Positions 33,757-41,664 of a stretch of DNA of 64,000 nt are shown here, one piece after another (the stretch's first letter is position 1; each line of letters begins with the position of its first letter). The translations under genes were made by a program, and so were the position numbers. Origin of the DNA: Drouetiella sp036703255. Its GTDB lineage: Bacteria; Cyanobacteriota; Cyanobacteriia; Elainellales; Elainellaceae. The stretch spans positions 62,001 through 126,000 of the forward strand of contig DATNPL010000222.1 of assembly GCA_036703255.1 (NCBI GenBank). The letters are read 5' to 3'. The notes beneath the pieces were generated by a model. That model saw only the letters and a list, made by a program, of their open reading frames with translations, was not told the origin of the DNA and did no database searches.

Positions 33757-34908
33757 CTAGCGCGATCGCAGAGCCTGAATTGTTTCAATCACGCCTTCTG
33801 CTACGCGATCGATCTCCGCGAGGGTGTTAAACCGTCCCAGGCCAAATCGTAGAGAAGCATGGGCAAGTTCGGGCGATCGCCCCAAGGCCGTCAGAACATG
33901 GGAGGGTTCTAGCTTGGCTGAAGTGCAGGCCGAGCCAGCAGAAACGGCGGCTATAGGCTGCACCCCTAGTGCCAGCGCTTGGCCATCTACCTGTTCCACA
34001 CTAATGTTGAGGTTTCCGGGCAGGCGTTGGCTGGGATGTCCGTTGAGGTGTAGCCCCGTTAGCGATCGCAGCTTGTGCCAGAGGCGATCGCGCAATTCAA
34101 CCTGGCGCAAAGCTTCAGATTCTAGCTCGTCTAACCCAAGCTGCACGGCAGTGGCTAACCCGACAATTTGCGGCGTGTAAAGCGTGCCCGATCGCCTGCC
34201 CCGCTCATGCCCGCCCCCATGAAGCTGAGGGGCAAGCTGCACTCTGGGATCGGAGCGGCGAACATAGAGTGCCCCGATGCCTTTAGGGCCATAGACTTTA
34301 TGAGCCGTCAGCGACATCAAGTCAATCTGCATCGCCTGGACATCTAGCGGAATTTTGCCGATCGCTTGAGCAGCATCCGTATGGAACAAAATCTGATGGT
34401 GATGGCAAATTGCGCCAATTTCTGCCAGAGGTTGCAGCACGCCAATCTCGTTGTTGGCCGCCATCACAGAGATCAGGATGGTGTCTGGACGAATGGCTTT
34501 TTCCAAAATATCCAAGTCCAGCAATCCGTCGGGCTGCACAGGCAAAATCGTCACCTCAAAGCCCAAAGTCTGAAGATAGCGGCAGGGATCGAGAATGGCG
34601 CTATGTTCGGTTTGCAGCGTAATCAGATGGCGACCCTTGGAAAAATAAGCCTCTGCCACCCCCTTGATAGCCAGATTGTTGGCTTCTGTCGCGCCACTGG
34701 TAAACACGATCTCTTCGGGTGAAGCGTGAATAGCTTCGGCTAAAACTTGCCGCGATCGCTGGACTGCCGCCTCAGCCTCCCAACCATACTGGTGGGCAAC
34801 GCTAGCAGGATTCCCAAAATGCTGGGTGAAGTAAGGCAGCATGGCAGCCAGCACCCGCTCGTCAAGGGGGGTAGTGGCATGGCAGTCGAGATAGATAGGA
34901 CGGTGCAT
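33757..34908 (-). CDS. Cysteine desulfurase (NifS/IscS family)
   Basis: 383 residues from the ATG at 34908 (MHRPIYLDCHATTPLDERVL); a longer frame starts at 34962 but adds only unconserved residues. This PLP enzyme removes sulfur from cysteine for Fe-S cluster and thiolation pathways. The class-V aminotransferase fold is clear: FTSGATEANNLAIKG, HTDAAQAIGKIPLD, the PLP-lysine motif SLTAHKVYGPKGIGALYV, RSGTLYTPQIVGLA, and the catalytic cysteine in SAGSACTSAKLEPSHVL. Which paralogue (IscS-like or NifS) cannot be told; no isc or nif genes adjoin it. Confidence 0.93.
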   Translation of the reverse strand: MHRPIYLDCHATTPLDERVLAAMLPYFTQHFGNPASVAHQYGWEAEAAVQRSRQVLAEAIHASPEEIVFTSGATEANNLAIKGVAEAYFSKGRHLITLQTEHSAILDPCRYLQTLGFEVTILPVQPDGLLDLDILEKAIRPDTILISVMAANNEIGVLQPLAEIGAICHHHQILFHTDAAQAIGKIPLDVQAMQIDLMSLTAHKVYGPKGIGALYVRRSDPRVQLAPQLHGGGHERGRRSGTLYTPQIVGLATAVQLGLDELESEALRQVELRDRLWHKLRSLTGLHLNGHPSQRLPGNLNISVEQVDGQALALGVQPIAAVSAGSACTSAKLEPSHVLTALGRSPELAHASLRFGLGRFNTLAEIDRVAEGVIETIQALRSR

Positions 34909-35085
34909 AGTCGGCTTATTCTGCGTCAAACTCAGGCGGCCAAATGCTGGAGATAGGCTCAAGTGAGATAGACAAAGACTCTAGCACATGGCATCTATAG
35001 CCATAGCGCCTGTCATTAATGGCCGCGCATCCGCAAATAGCTACAAGAAATAGCGACAAAACAGAGCTTGCTTCACAGCTGCTAC

Positions 35086-35142
35086 AGGGCAAAGGCCAAG
35101 AGGTGGGGCAAAGGCCAAGAGGTGGGGCAAAGGCCAAGAGAC
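35086..35142. repeat. Three tandem 19-bp repeats upstream of accA
   Basis: Copies of (A/G)GGGCAAAGGCCAAGAGGT at 35086-35104, 35105-35123 and 35124-35142 (last copy ends GAC). They end about 50 bases before the accA start. Confidence 0.85.
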
Positions 35143-35193
35143 GCAGTAGGATAAAATACTTTTAAAAGTCTTCACATTTCTACCTCTCGCTCT

Positions 35194-36177
35194 ATGGCAG
35201 CTTCCGATCGCAAACCCATCCTGCTCGACTTTGAAAAACCTCTGGTAGAGCTAGATGCTCGTATTGCTCAGGTGCGAGAACTGGCCGAAGAAAATGATGT
35301 CGATGTCTCCGATCAGATTCAACAGCTTGAGGCACGCTCTGTTCAGCTTCGACAAGAAATTTTTGGCAGCCTCACGCCTTCTCAGCGCATTCAGGTAGCC
35401 CGACATCCGCGTCGTCCCAGCACTCTCGACTATATTCAGGCTATTAGTGATGAGTGGCTTGAGCTACATGGCGATCGCCGCACGGGAATTGATGACCTCG
35501 CACTCGTGGGCGGCGTAGGGCGCATTGAGGGCAGACCTGTGGTGATGCTGGGGCACCAGAAAGGGAGTGATACCAAAGATAATGTTCGGCGAAACTTTGG
35601 CATGGCCTCTCCCGGAGGCTATCGCAAAGCCATGCGGCTGATGGAACATGCCGATCGCTTTGGCATGCCGATCATTACATTTATTGATACGCCTGGAGCC
35701 TATGCGGGGCTAGAAGCAGAGCGGCTGGGGCAAGGAGAAGCGATCGCCTACAACCTGCGAGAGATGTTTCGCCTAGAGGTGCCGATTATCTGCACCGTGA
35801 TCGGAGAAGGGGGGTCTGGCGGCGCTTTGGGCATTGGCGTGGGCGATCGCTTAATGATGTTTGAGCATTCTGTCTATACGGTTGCCAGCCCCGAAGCCTG
35901 TGCAGCCATCCTTTGGAAAGACGCAGCCAAAGCCCCTCAGGCAGCAGAAGCTTTACGGATTACCGCCCCCGATTTGAGAGAGCTGGGCATTCTCGACCAG
36001 ATTTTGCCTGAGCCGATCGGAGGCGCTCATTCTGATCCGTTGCAGGCCGCTGCCACCCTGAAACAAGCGCTGCTGGAAAATCTGGATGTGCTGTCTCAGT
36101 TCTCGATTCAAGAGCGACGAGAGTTACGCTACCAAAAGTTTCGCAGCATTGGCATGTTTACCGAAGTCGCAGGCTAG
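35194..36177 (+). CDS. accA: Acetyl-CoA carboxylase carboxyltransferase subunit alpha
   Basis: 327 residues, typical length. With AccD it moves the carboxyl group from biotin to acetyl-CoA to make malonyl-CoA, the first step of fatty-acid synthesis. Conserved segments: LTPSQRIQVARHPRRPSTLDYI near the start, the ELHGDRRTGIDDLALVGG region, VMLGHQKGSDTKDNVRRNFGMASPGGYRKAMRLM, the oxyanion stretch TFIDTPGAYAGLEAERLGQGEAIA and CTVIGEGGSGGALGIGVGD. It is cytoplasmic. No accD is adjacent. Confidence 0.97.
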   Translation: MAASDRKPILLDFEKPLVELDARIAQVRELAEENDVDVSDQIQQLEARSVQLRQEIFGSLTPSQRIQVARHPRRPSTLDYIQAISDEWLELHGDRRTGIDDLALVGGVGRIEGRPVVMLGHQKGSDTKDNVRRNFGMASPGGYRKAMRLMEHADRFGMPIITFIDTPGAYAGLEAERLGQGEAIAYNLREMFRLEVPIICTVIGEGGSGGALGIGVGDRLMMFEHSVYTVASPEACAAILWKDAAKAPQAAEALRITAPDLRELGILDQILPEPIGGAHSDPLQAAATLKQALLENLDVLSQFSIQERRELRYQKFRSIGMFTEVAG

Positions 36178-36373
36178 GCTCTGCGGTTTTGAAGACCTAA
36201 AAAGGTCTAGAAAGCCCATCTTGGCAGGGCGTAGAACCCGATCTTGGGGAGCGATCGCTGCTCTTGCGAATGCTTTAAGATCAGTCAGTGAGATCAAGCA
36301 AGCGGTTTTCTACAACTCTGTAGATCTTGTTGGATGAACATAGATATCTGGGTGCAGGCTGATCGAGATCATG

Positions 36374-36418
36374 TTTTGTGGCTTTGTGTTTTGTGGTTTT
36401 GTGTTTTGTGGTTTTGTG
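36374..36418. repeat. Three tandem 15-bp repeats
   Basis: TTTTGTGGYTTTGTG at 36374-36388, 36389-36403 and 36404-36418. The copies are nearly identical and lie in non-coding DNA. Confidence 0.85.
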
Positions 36419-36517
36419 AACTTGTGCTGGGTGAACTTGTGTTCTCTAAAGTCAGCTGCTTAAGTTCAGCTAGAAGGCTGGTCTAGAAAATAGCTTGCCG
36501 AGAACCGCGATCCCCAA

Positions 36518-36526
36518 TGCTATAAT
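36518..36526 (+). promoter_or_regulatory. Extended -10 promoter element
   Basis: TGCTATAAT is a perfect sigma-70-type extended -10 (TGnTATAAT). No good -35 at the normal spacing is visible, which extended -10 promoters can tolerate. Transcription would begin near 36533, about 350 bases before the SDR start. Confidence 0.45.
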
Positions 36527-36829
36527 TTGTGAGGTTACAATTATTTACAATTCTCTCATTTTGACCAGAAGCACCTCTGGATTCAAGATTGGTTTACACA
36601 GCGCTGGGTGGTTTAGCCCCCTGTCACCTCTACTGGCTTAAGTGTTTGTTTTGGCTTAAGTGTTTGTTTACCTACCTGCCACGGGGTTGAGTTCACAATT
36701 GTTACTCAAGTTCGTCTAGATGGCGTTTCAGCAGCGCTCAATCGGCTTTTTGAGTGACTTATAAAAAAGTTTTTAGGTTTGTCTTGAGTTAGTTCTCTTT
36801 ACTTCTTTACAGCCCCTCAGGCTGATTGC

Positions 36830-36879
36830 ACATCCCGCCTTCGGGATGTTTCAGCCGACTTCGATCGCCCTTCGGAAGG
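36830..36879 (+). promoter_or_regulatory. Leader hairpins that may cover the SDR ribosome-binding site
   Basis: ACATCCCG/CGGGATGT with a four-base loop (36830-36849) is followed by CCTT-CGG-AAGG (36869-36879). The second stem's 3' arm, AAGG, is the likely Shine-Dalgarno of the start at 36884, so pairing would block initiation. Confidence 0.4.
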
Positions 36880-36883
36880 TTTC

Positions 36884-37597
36884 ATGACAGTTTTGACTCA
36901 ACATCGCGCCCTAATTACCGGGGCGAGCAGCGGAATTGGCAAAGCAACCGCCCTAGCTTTTGCAAAAGCAGGGATCAAGGTGGCTTTGGTGAGTCGCTCT
37001 CGTGCCAGCTTGGAGAAAGTCGCTGAGGCAACTGGCGGCTTGGCAACTGTTTACCCGCTTGATCTGTCCGTTTTGGATCAGGTGAAGGGGGAAATGAGCA
37101 AGATTGCCGATGAGTTTCAGCCGACTCTGTTGGTGAACAATGCTGGAATGGGGTACACAGGTAATTTGCTGGAAACTTCCTTAGAGGACTGGCAGCAAGT
37201 TATCGACCTCAATCTCACCAGCGTCTTTCAGTGCATTCAAGCAGTGCTCCCTGGAATGCGCCAGCGGCGGCAAGGCATGATTATCAACGTCACCTCGATC
37301 GCTGGACACCAAGCTTTTCCAGGTTGGGGCGCTTACAGCGTTAGCAAGGCGGGACTCATTTCCCTGACCAAGGTGCTGGCCGTTGAGGAGAGAGCCAATG
37401 GCATTCGCGTCGTCAACATTTGCCCTGGATCTGTCAATACTCCCCTCTGGGATACCGATACGGTGCAAGCTGATTTCGATCGCTCCCAGATGCTGACCCC
37501 GGAGGCGATCGCTCAGTCCATCCTTCATGCTGCCCTGCTTCCACCCCAGGCAGTGATTGAAGAACTCATCGTCATGCCCAGTGCAGGCGCACTCTAG
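36884..37597 (+). CDS. Short-chain dehydrogenase/reductase (FabG-like)
   Basis: 237 residues of the classical SDR fold. The nucleotide loop ALITGASSGIGKATALAFAKAG, NNAGMGYTGNL, the serine in NVTSIAGHQAFPGW, and the catalytic pair in GAYSVSKAGLISLTK are all present, followed by CPGSVNTPLWDTD. It is shorter than FabG and its substrate is not defined. It lies 65 bases upstream of folE, an arrangement common in cyanobacteria, so it could be a pteridine-linked reductase, although a lipid or sugar substrate is equally possible. Confidence 0.93.
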   Translation: MTVLTQHRALITGASSGIGKATALAFAKAGIKVALVSRSRASLEKVAEATGGLATVYPLDLSVLDQVKGEMSKIADEFQPTLLVNNAGMGYTGNLLETSLEDWQQVIDLNLTSVFQCIQAVLPGMRQRRQGMIINVTSIAGHQAFPGWGAYSVSKAGLISLTKVLAVEERANGIRVVNICPGSVNTPLWDTDTVQADFDRSQMLTPEAIAQSILHAALLPPQAVIEELIVMPSAGAL

Positions 37598-37662
37598 GCA
37601 AGGCAGAAAAGCCTGTAGACCTCAGGTTCTTACTGAATATTCTTTGGAGTTTCATCTCGGTT

Positions 37663-38388
37663 ATGACTATTGCTTCTTCTAATGGAATGAACGGTGCAAA
37701 TGGCGTTAGCGAAGCTCAAGATGCGCTTCAAGCGTCAAGTTCTAATGCGCTTCAGCCTCGTCCCGATCGCGCCACAATTCAAGGTCGTGAAGCCAAGCCC
37801 CAAACCCCACCTCCTGTTGACCAAGAAGGCATGATGAATGCTGTGGAAACCATGCTGCTGGGCGTTGGCGAAGATCCTCAGCGCGAAGGCTTACTCAAAA
37901 CGCCAAAACGCGTCGCTGAGGCCATGCGCTTTCTCACCAGTGGCTACAACCAATCTCTTGAGGAATTGGTCAATGGTGCAATTTTTGACGAAGGGCACAA
38001 TGAAATGGTGCTTGTGCGGGATATTGACGTGTTTAGCCTCTGCGAACACCATATGTTGCCGTTTATGGGCAAAGCGCATGTAGCCTATATTCCCAACCAA
38101 AAGGTGGTGGGGCTGAGCAAGCTAGCGCGGATTGTAGAAATGTATTCTCGTCGTTTGCAGGTGCAAGAGCGCCTCACTCGCCAGGTTGCAGAAGCGATTC
38201 AAGAAATTTTGGAGCCGCAAGGTGTGGCTGTGGTTATGGAAGCGACTCACATGTGCATGGCCATGCGGGGCGTGCAAAAACCAGGCTCCTGGACGGTGAC
38301 AAGCGCCATGATTGGCGTGTTTCAAGAAGACTCAAAAACCCGCGAAGAGTTCTTAAGCTTGATTCGCCACCGACCTGCTTTCTTTTAA
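37663..38388 (+). CDS. folE: GTP cyclohydrolase I
   Basis: 241 residues. It converts GTP to 7,8-dihydroneopterin triphosphate, the first step of folate and biopterin synthesis. After a 60-residue Ser/Asn-rich leader the family core starts, including PKRVAEAMRFLTSGY, VRDIDVFSLCEHHMLPFMGKAHVAYIPNQKVVGLSK, and VMEATHMCMAMRGVQKPGSWTVTSAM. The cysteines of SLCEHH and THMCMAMRG plus the first histidine bind the zinc. Follows the SDR gene, and a terminator lies about 115 bases downstream. Confidence 0.97.
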   Translation: MTIASSNGMNGANGVSEAQDALQASSSNALQPRPDRATIQGREAKPQTPPPVDQEGMMNAVETMLLGVGEDPQREGLLKTPKRVAEAMRFLTSGYNQSLEELVNGAIFDEGHNEMVLVRDIDVFSLCEHHMLPFMGKAHVAYIPNQKVVGLSKLARIVEMYSRRLQVQERLTRQVAEAIQEILEPQGVAVVMEATHMCMAMRGVQKPGSWTVTSAMIGVFQEDSKTREEFLSLIRHRPAFF

Positions 38389-38502
38389 CCTTGTCTCTCT
38401 CCGACTATGCCACTCTGCGATGTTTCGCTAAAGTGTCTACAGAACACTCCGGTAGAGAGAGGGTGGCAGTATTATAAGGGAGTGTGAGGAAAGAGTTAAG
38501 CG

Positions 38503-38550
38503 AAAAGCTCCTGGGGTCGAAACATGGCAAGACTCCCAGGGGCTTTTTTA
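38503..38550 (+). terminator. Rho-independent terminator after folE
   Basis: AAAAGCTCCTGGG (38503-38515) pairs with CCCAGGGGCTTTT (from 38535) with one wobble, followed by a T run to 38549. Confidence 0.75.
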
Positions 38551-38679
38551 ATGCGATTTTTTAATAGGGTATTGCCTAACCCGGCTATAAATCTTTTTGG
38601 GAAGGCGCACTTCGTACACCTCCCCGAAAAATTCCCTAAAACAAATTTCATAGCTAAAATCAGCAGCGCCGAATTTGCA

Positions 38680-39684
38680 CTACTTGTACTGAATCCGGGG
38701 ATCAAGGAAGGCGTAAGAGATATCGATCAAGAGATTGATCAAAACAAAAACGATCGCCACGAAAACTACGCCGCCCTGAACGACAGGGTAATCTCGCGCC
38801 AGAATGCCTTCGTAGATCCAAGAGCCAATTCCTGGCCAAGAAAAAATGGTTTCCGTGAGAATTGCACCGCTGAGCAGCGTGCCAAATTGCAGCCCAATGA
38901 TGGTGATTACAGGCAGCAAAGCATTCTTGAGCGCATGTTTCATAATCACCCAGCGTTCGACTAATCCTTTAGCGCGAGCTGTGCGGATGTAGTCTTGTGA
39001 CAGCACCTCAAGCATGGCACTGCGGGTAATGCGGGCAATAATGGCAAGCGGAATGGTGCCTACCGTAATCGCAGGCAAAATCAGGTGAGCTAACACATCG
39101 AGAAGTGCCGGAAAGTTTAGTTGCAGCAGAGCATCGAGAATATAAAAGCCTGTGATGGGCTGAAGCTGGATGCCCACCCCCAAACGACCGCTGGGCGGCA
39201 GCCAGTGCAGGTTTACAGCAAACAGATAGACGAGCAGAAGTCCCAACCAGTAGACGGGCATGGATACACCCAACAGCGACGCACTCATCGCCAGATTGTC
39301 TATCCAGCCATTTTTGCGGACGGCAGCTAAGATTCCGGCAGGTACGCCCAGCAGCATAGCCACCAGCATGGCGGCAACCGAAAGCTCAAACGTGGCAGGC
39401 CAGCGAATAGCTAGCTCTTGGGCGATCGGCACGCCACTCATGATGCTTTTGCCCAAATCAAGCCGGATTAACTTCCCCAAAAAAGAAAGATATTGCAGTG
39501 GCAAAGGTCGATTTAAACCTAGCTGATCTTGCAGAGCCGCAATCTGATCAGGCGTGGCACGAGGTCCCAGCAACACCACTGCCGGATTGCCAGGAATAAG
39601 CTGAAGAAAGAGAAATACCAGAAGGGTGATTCCCAGAAGCACGGGCAGAAGATCGAAAAGGCGTTTGCCGATGTATTGCAGCAT
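38680..39684 (-). CDS. Peptide/nickel-type ABC transporter permease (DppB type)
   Basis: 334 residues, six membrane helices of the DppB/OppB family: YIGKRLFDLLPVLLGITLLVFLFLQLIPGNP at the start and the EAA-type loop (YIRTARAKGLVERWVIMKHALKNALLPVI). LDPRIQYK ends it. It forms half of a plasma-membrane importer for peptides or similar ligands. It follows the binding-protein gene in the same direction with an 80-base gap that holds a 20-bp hairpin. No DppC partner is adjacent; one would be needed for a complete transporter. Confidence 0.95.
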   Translation of the reverse strand: MLQYIGKRLFDLLPVLLGITLLVFLFLQLIPGNPAVVLLGPRATPDQIAALQDQLGLNRPLPLQYLSFLGKLIRLDLGKSIMSGVPIAQELAIRWPATFELSVAAMLVAMLLGVPAGILAAVRKNGWIDNLAMSASLLGVSMPVYWLGLLLVYLFAVNLHWLPPSGRLGVGIQLQPITGFYILDALLQLNFPALLDVLAHLILPAITVGTIPLAIIARITRSAMLEVLSQDYIRTARAKGLVERWVIMKHALKNALLPVITIIGLQFGTLLSGAILTETIFSWPGIGSWIYEGILARDYPVVQGGVVFVAIVFVLINLLIDISYAFLDPRIQYK

Positions 39685-39711
39685 GGATGAGGGGAAGATG
39701 GGATGGGGAGA

Positions 39712-39757
39712 GAGGGAGATGGATGAGTAAATTTAAGTTTACTCATCCATCTCCCTC
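39712..39757. repeat. 20-bp perfect stem between the binding-protein and permease genes
   Basis: GAGGGAGATGGATGAGTAAA (39712-39731) pairs perfectly with 39738-39757, loop TTTAAG. An intercistronic hairpin of this kind may stabilise the upstream message or lower permease expression. Confidence 0.8.
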
Positions 39758-39764
39758 AGCAGAA

Positions 39765-41423
39765 CTACTTCTTCTCGATCGCATCAAAGGGTTCAGTCGC
39801 CAGGGGGCTAGGTTGCCAGCCAGAAATATTGGCTCGCTGAGCCAACAGCGGTTCTGAGTGAACGATCGGCACCCGCACGGCTTCTTCGTAGATGATCTTG
39901 TCTACCTCGGCATACATCTTGGCGCGTTCGGTTTCTCTGCTGTCTTGGCGAGCATCCTCTAGCAGTTGGGTCACGCGATCGCTCTTCCAGTCGCCAATAT
40001 CTTTGGTGCCGCTAGGGCTAAAGTGGTAGTACAGGAAGTTGTCAGGATCACCGTAATCGCCTGTCCAGCCCAGCATATACGCCTGATAGCCTGGAGCCTT
40101 GAGGCGATCGTCAAGGTAGGCCGCCCAATCTTTGGTGTTGAGCTTGACGCGAATGCCGATCGCCCCCAAATCTGCTGCAAAGGCTTCCGCAATGGGTTTG
40201 GGGGTCGGGTAATAAGGCCGTGACACAGGCATATACCATAGCTCTAGATCAAAGCCGTTGGGATAGCCCGCGTCGGCCAGCATTTTCTTAGCTTTGTCGG
40301 GGCTATATTCATACTCCTTGAGGCTAGCATCCTGGTAAGCCTGCATGGATGGCGGAATAAAGTGAGCATCGGTTGTGGCTAGACCTGACCAGAACGAATC
40401 CACGATCGCCTTGCGGTTAATCGCCATTGCGACGGCTTGACGCACTTCCTTTTTCTGGAACGGCTCGAAGCTAGGGTTGAGCGCTAGGTAGCCGACATTA
40501 AAAGAGGGACGCCGCACTTCTTTGAGGTTAGGATCTGCCTGTAGCTCTTTGAGCTGGTCAGGGGCAATGTCTACGGTCAGGTCAATGCTGCCTGAGCGCA
40601 GCTCTGCCAAGCGGGCAGATGGCTCTTTGATGGTGCGAAAGATCACCTGCTGCATCTTGGGTTCACCCTTCCAGTAGCTAGGATTTTTGTCTAGCACAAC
40701 CCGATCGCCCGATCGCCATTCTTTGAGGATATAAGGCCCGGTGCCCACGGCTGTAGAACTGGGTGTACCGTAACTGGCTCCTGCCTTCTGAATCGCATCG
40801 GGGCTGGCAATGCCGAAATAGTTAGAGGCGATCGCGGCTGGAAATGCGGCAAATGGATCTTTCAAAACAATATCTACGGTCGTAGCATCCACGGCTTTGA
40901 CCTCTTGCAAAAGCGAATCGGGGCTGCCTTTGAAACCGCCGAACAGACCTGTCCAAATGGCGTAAGTTTTGCCAGCATCCCGGAATCCCAGGGCGTCTTT
41001 TTCATCCCACCAGCGGTTAACGTTGGCGACCACGGCAGCGGCGTTGAAGTCTGTGCCATCGTGAAACTTGACCCCCTCCCGCAGCTTAAACGTCCAGGTT
41101 TTGCTGTCAGCAGAGGCTGTCCATTCTGTAGCCAGCCCTGGCTCTAACTCCGCAGTGCCGGGTTTGAAGCGAATCAGGCGATCGTAGATTTGATCTTGAA
41201 CATAGCCAGAGTTGCTGTCTTCAAAGTTGCCAGGTTCTAGATTAACCGGGTCGCCGCCTGTGCCAAACACTAGCGCGGTAGCGGCGGCTGAACCGCTAGA
41301 TGCAGGGCTGGCGCTTCCAGCCGTAGGCGTGGCGGTTTGCTGAGCGCAGTTGGCAAGGGTGATACTGAGAACTGCCGCTAGGGCAAACAGTCCCATCTGC
41401 CATCGTTTTAATTGTCGAATCAT
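39765..41423 (-). CDS. Peptide/nickel-type ABC transporter solute-binding lipoprotein (SBP family 5)
   Basis: 552 residues. The signal peptide ends in a lipobox LANC (ALAAVLSITLANC), so the mature protein should be a lipid-anchored periplasmic binding protein. The family-5 fold begins with VFGTGGDPVNLEPGNFEDSNSGYVQDQIYDRLIRFKPG and continues LATEWTASADSKTWTFKLREGVKFHDGTDFNAAAVVANVNRW and GTGPYILKEWRSGDRVVLDKNPSYW, all family signatures. Ligand not predictable: peptides, nickel chelates or others. First gene of a two-gene operon with the DppB permease. Confidence 0.96.
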   Translation of the reverse strand: MIRQLKRWQMGLFALAAVLSITLANCAQQTATPTAGSASPASSGSAAATALVFGTGGDPVNLEPGNFEDSNSGYVQDQIYDRLIRFKPGTAELEPGLATEWTASADSKTWTFKLREGVKFHDGTDFNAAAVVANVNRWWDEKDALGFRDAGKTYAIWTGLFGGFKGSPDSLLQEVKAVDATTVDIVLKDPFAAFPAAIASNYFGIASPDAIQKAGASYGTPSSTAVGTGPYILKEWRSGDRVVLDKNPSYWKGEPKMQQVIFRTIKEPSARLAELRSGSIDLTVDIAPDQLKELQADPNLKEVRRPSFNVGYLALNPSFEPFQKKEVRQAVAMAINRKAIVDSFWSGLATTDAHFIPPSMQAYQDASLKEYEYSPDKAKKMLADAGYPNGFDLELWYMPVSRPYYPTPKPIAEAFAADLGAIGIRVKLNTKDWAAYLDDRLKAPGYQAYMLGWTGDYGDPDNFLYYHFSPSGTKDIGDWKSDRVTQLLEDARQDSRETERAKMYAEVDKIIYEEAVRVPIVHSEPLLAQRANISGWQPSPLATEPFDAIEKK

Positions 41424-41664
41424 CCTAAATTCCCTTATGGATTTGTAAAGTGAACAAGGTTTGTATAGGCGCTAACGTCGATGAATTAGGATTCAGAGTC
41501 TCAAAGATTGCATTTTTTCACGCCAAGTTTTGTAGCAGAGCAGAAGTTTCTTCCAAAGATTCGGGAGACTTCCGAGAGACTTCGTTTTTTGCAGAGGTCT
41601 TGTCCATCGAACGCCCCTACAGGATTTCACCGATACGCTATGCAGATGTTTAGAAGCATACAAC

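Larger units (their letters stand above)
36178..36883. other. 706-base leader region upstream of the SDR gene
   Basis: No protein gene seen. Three tandem 15-bp repeats TTTTGTGGYTTTGTG fill 36374-36418, and a direct repeat of CTTAAGTGTTTGTTT lies near 36637 and 36654. A promoter-like extended -10 sits at 36518, and two hairpins occur just before the SDR start. Much of it may be a transcribed 5' leader of about 350 bases or an independent small RNA. Confidence 0.5.

Noticed and set aside
38471..38550. Possible small RNA: TATTAT box followed by a 70-base stretch ending in a terminator; antisense contains TTCCTCACAC resembling the Yfr1 core
   Set aside because: The order of hairpin, motif and terminator does not fit Yfr1, and the hairpin is adequately explained as the folE terminator.
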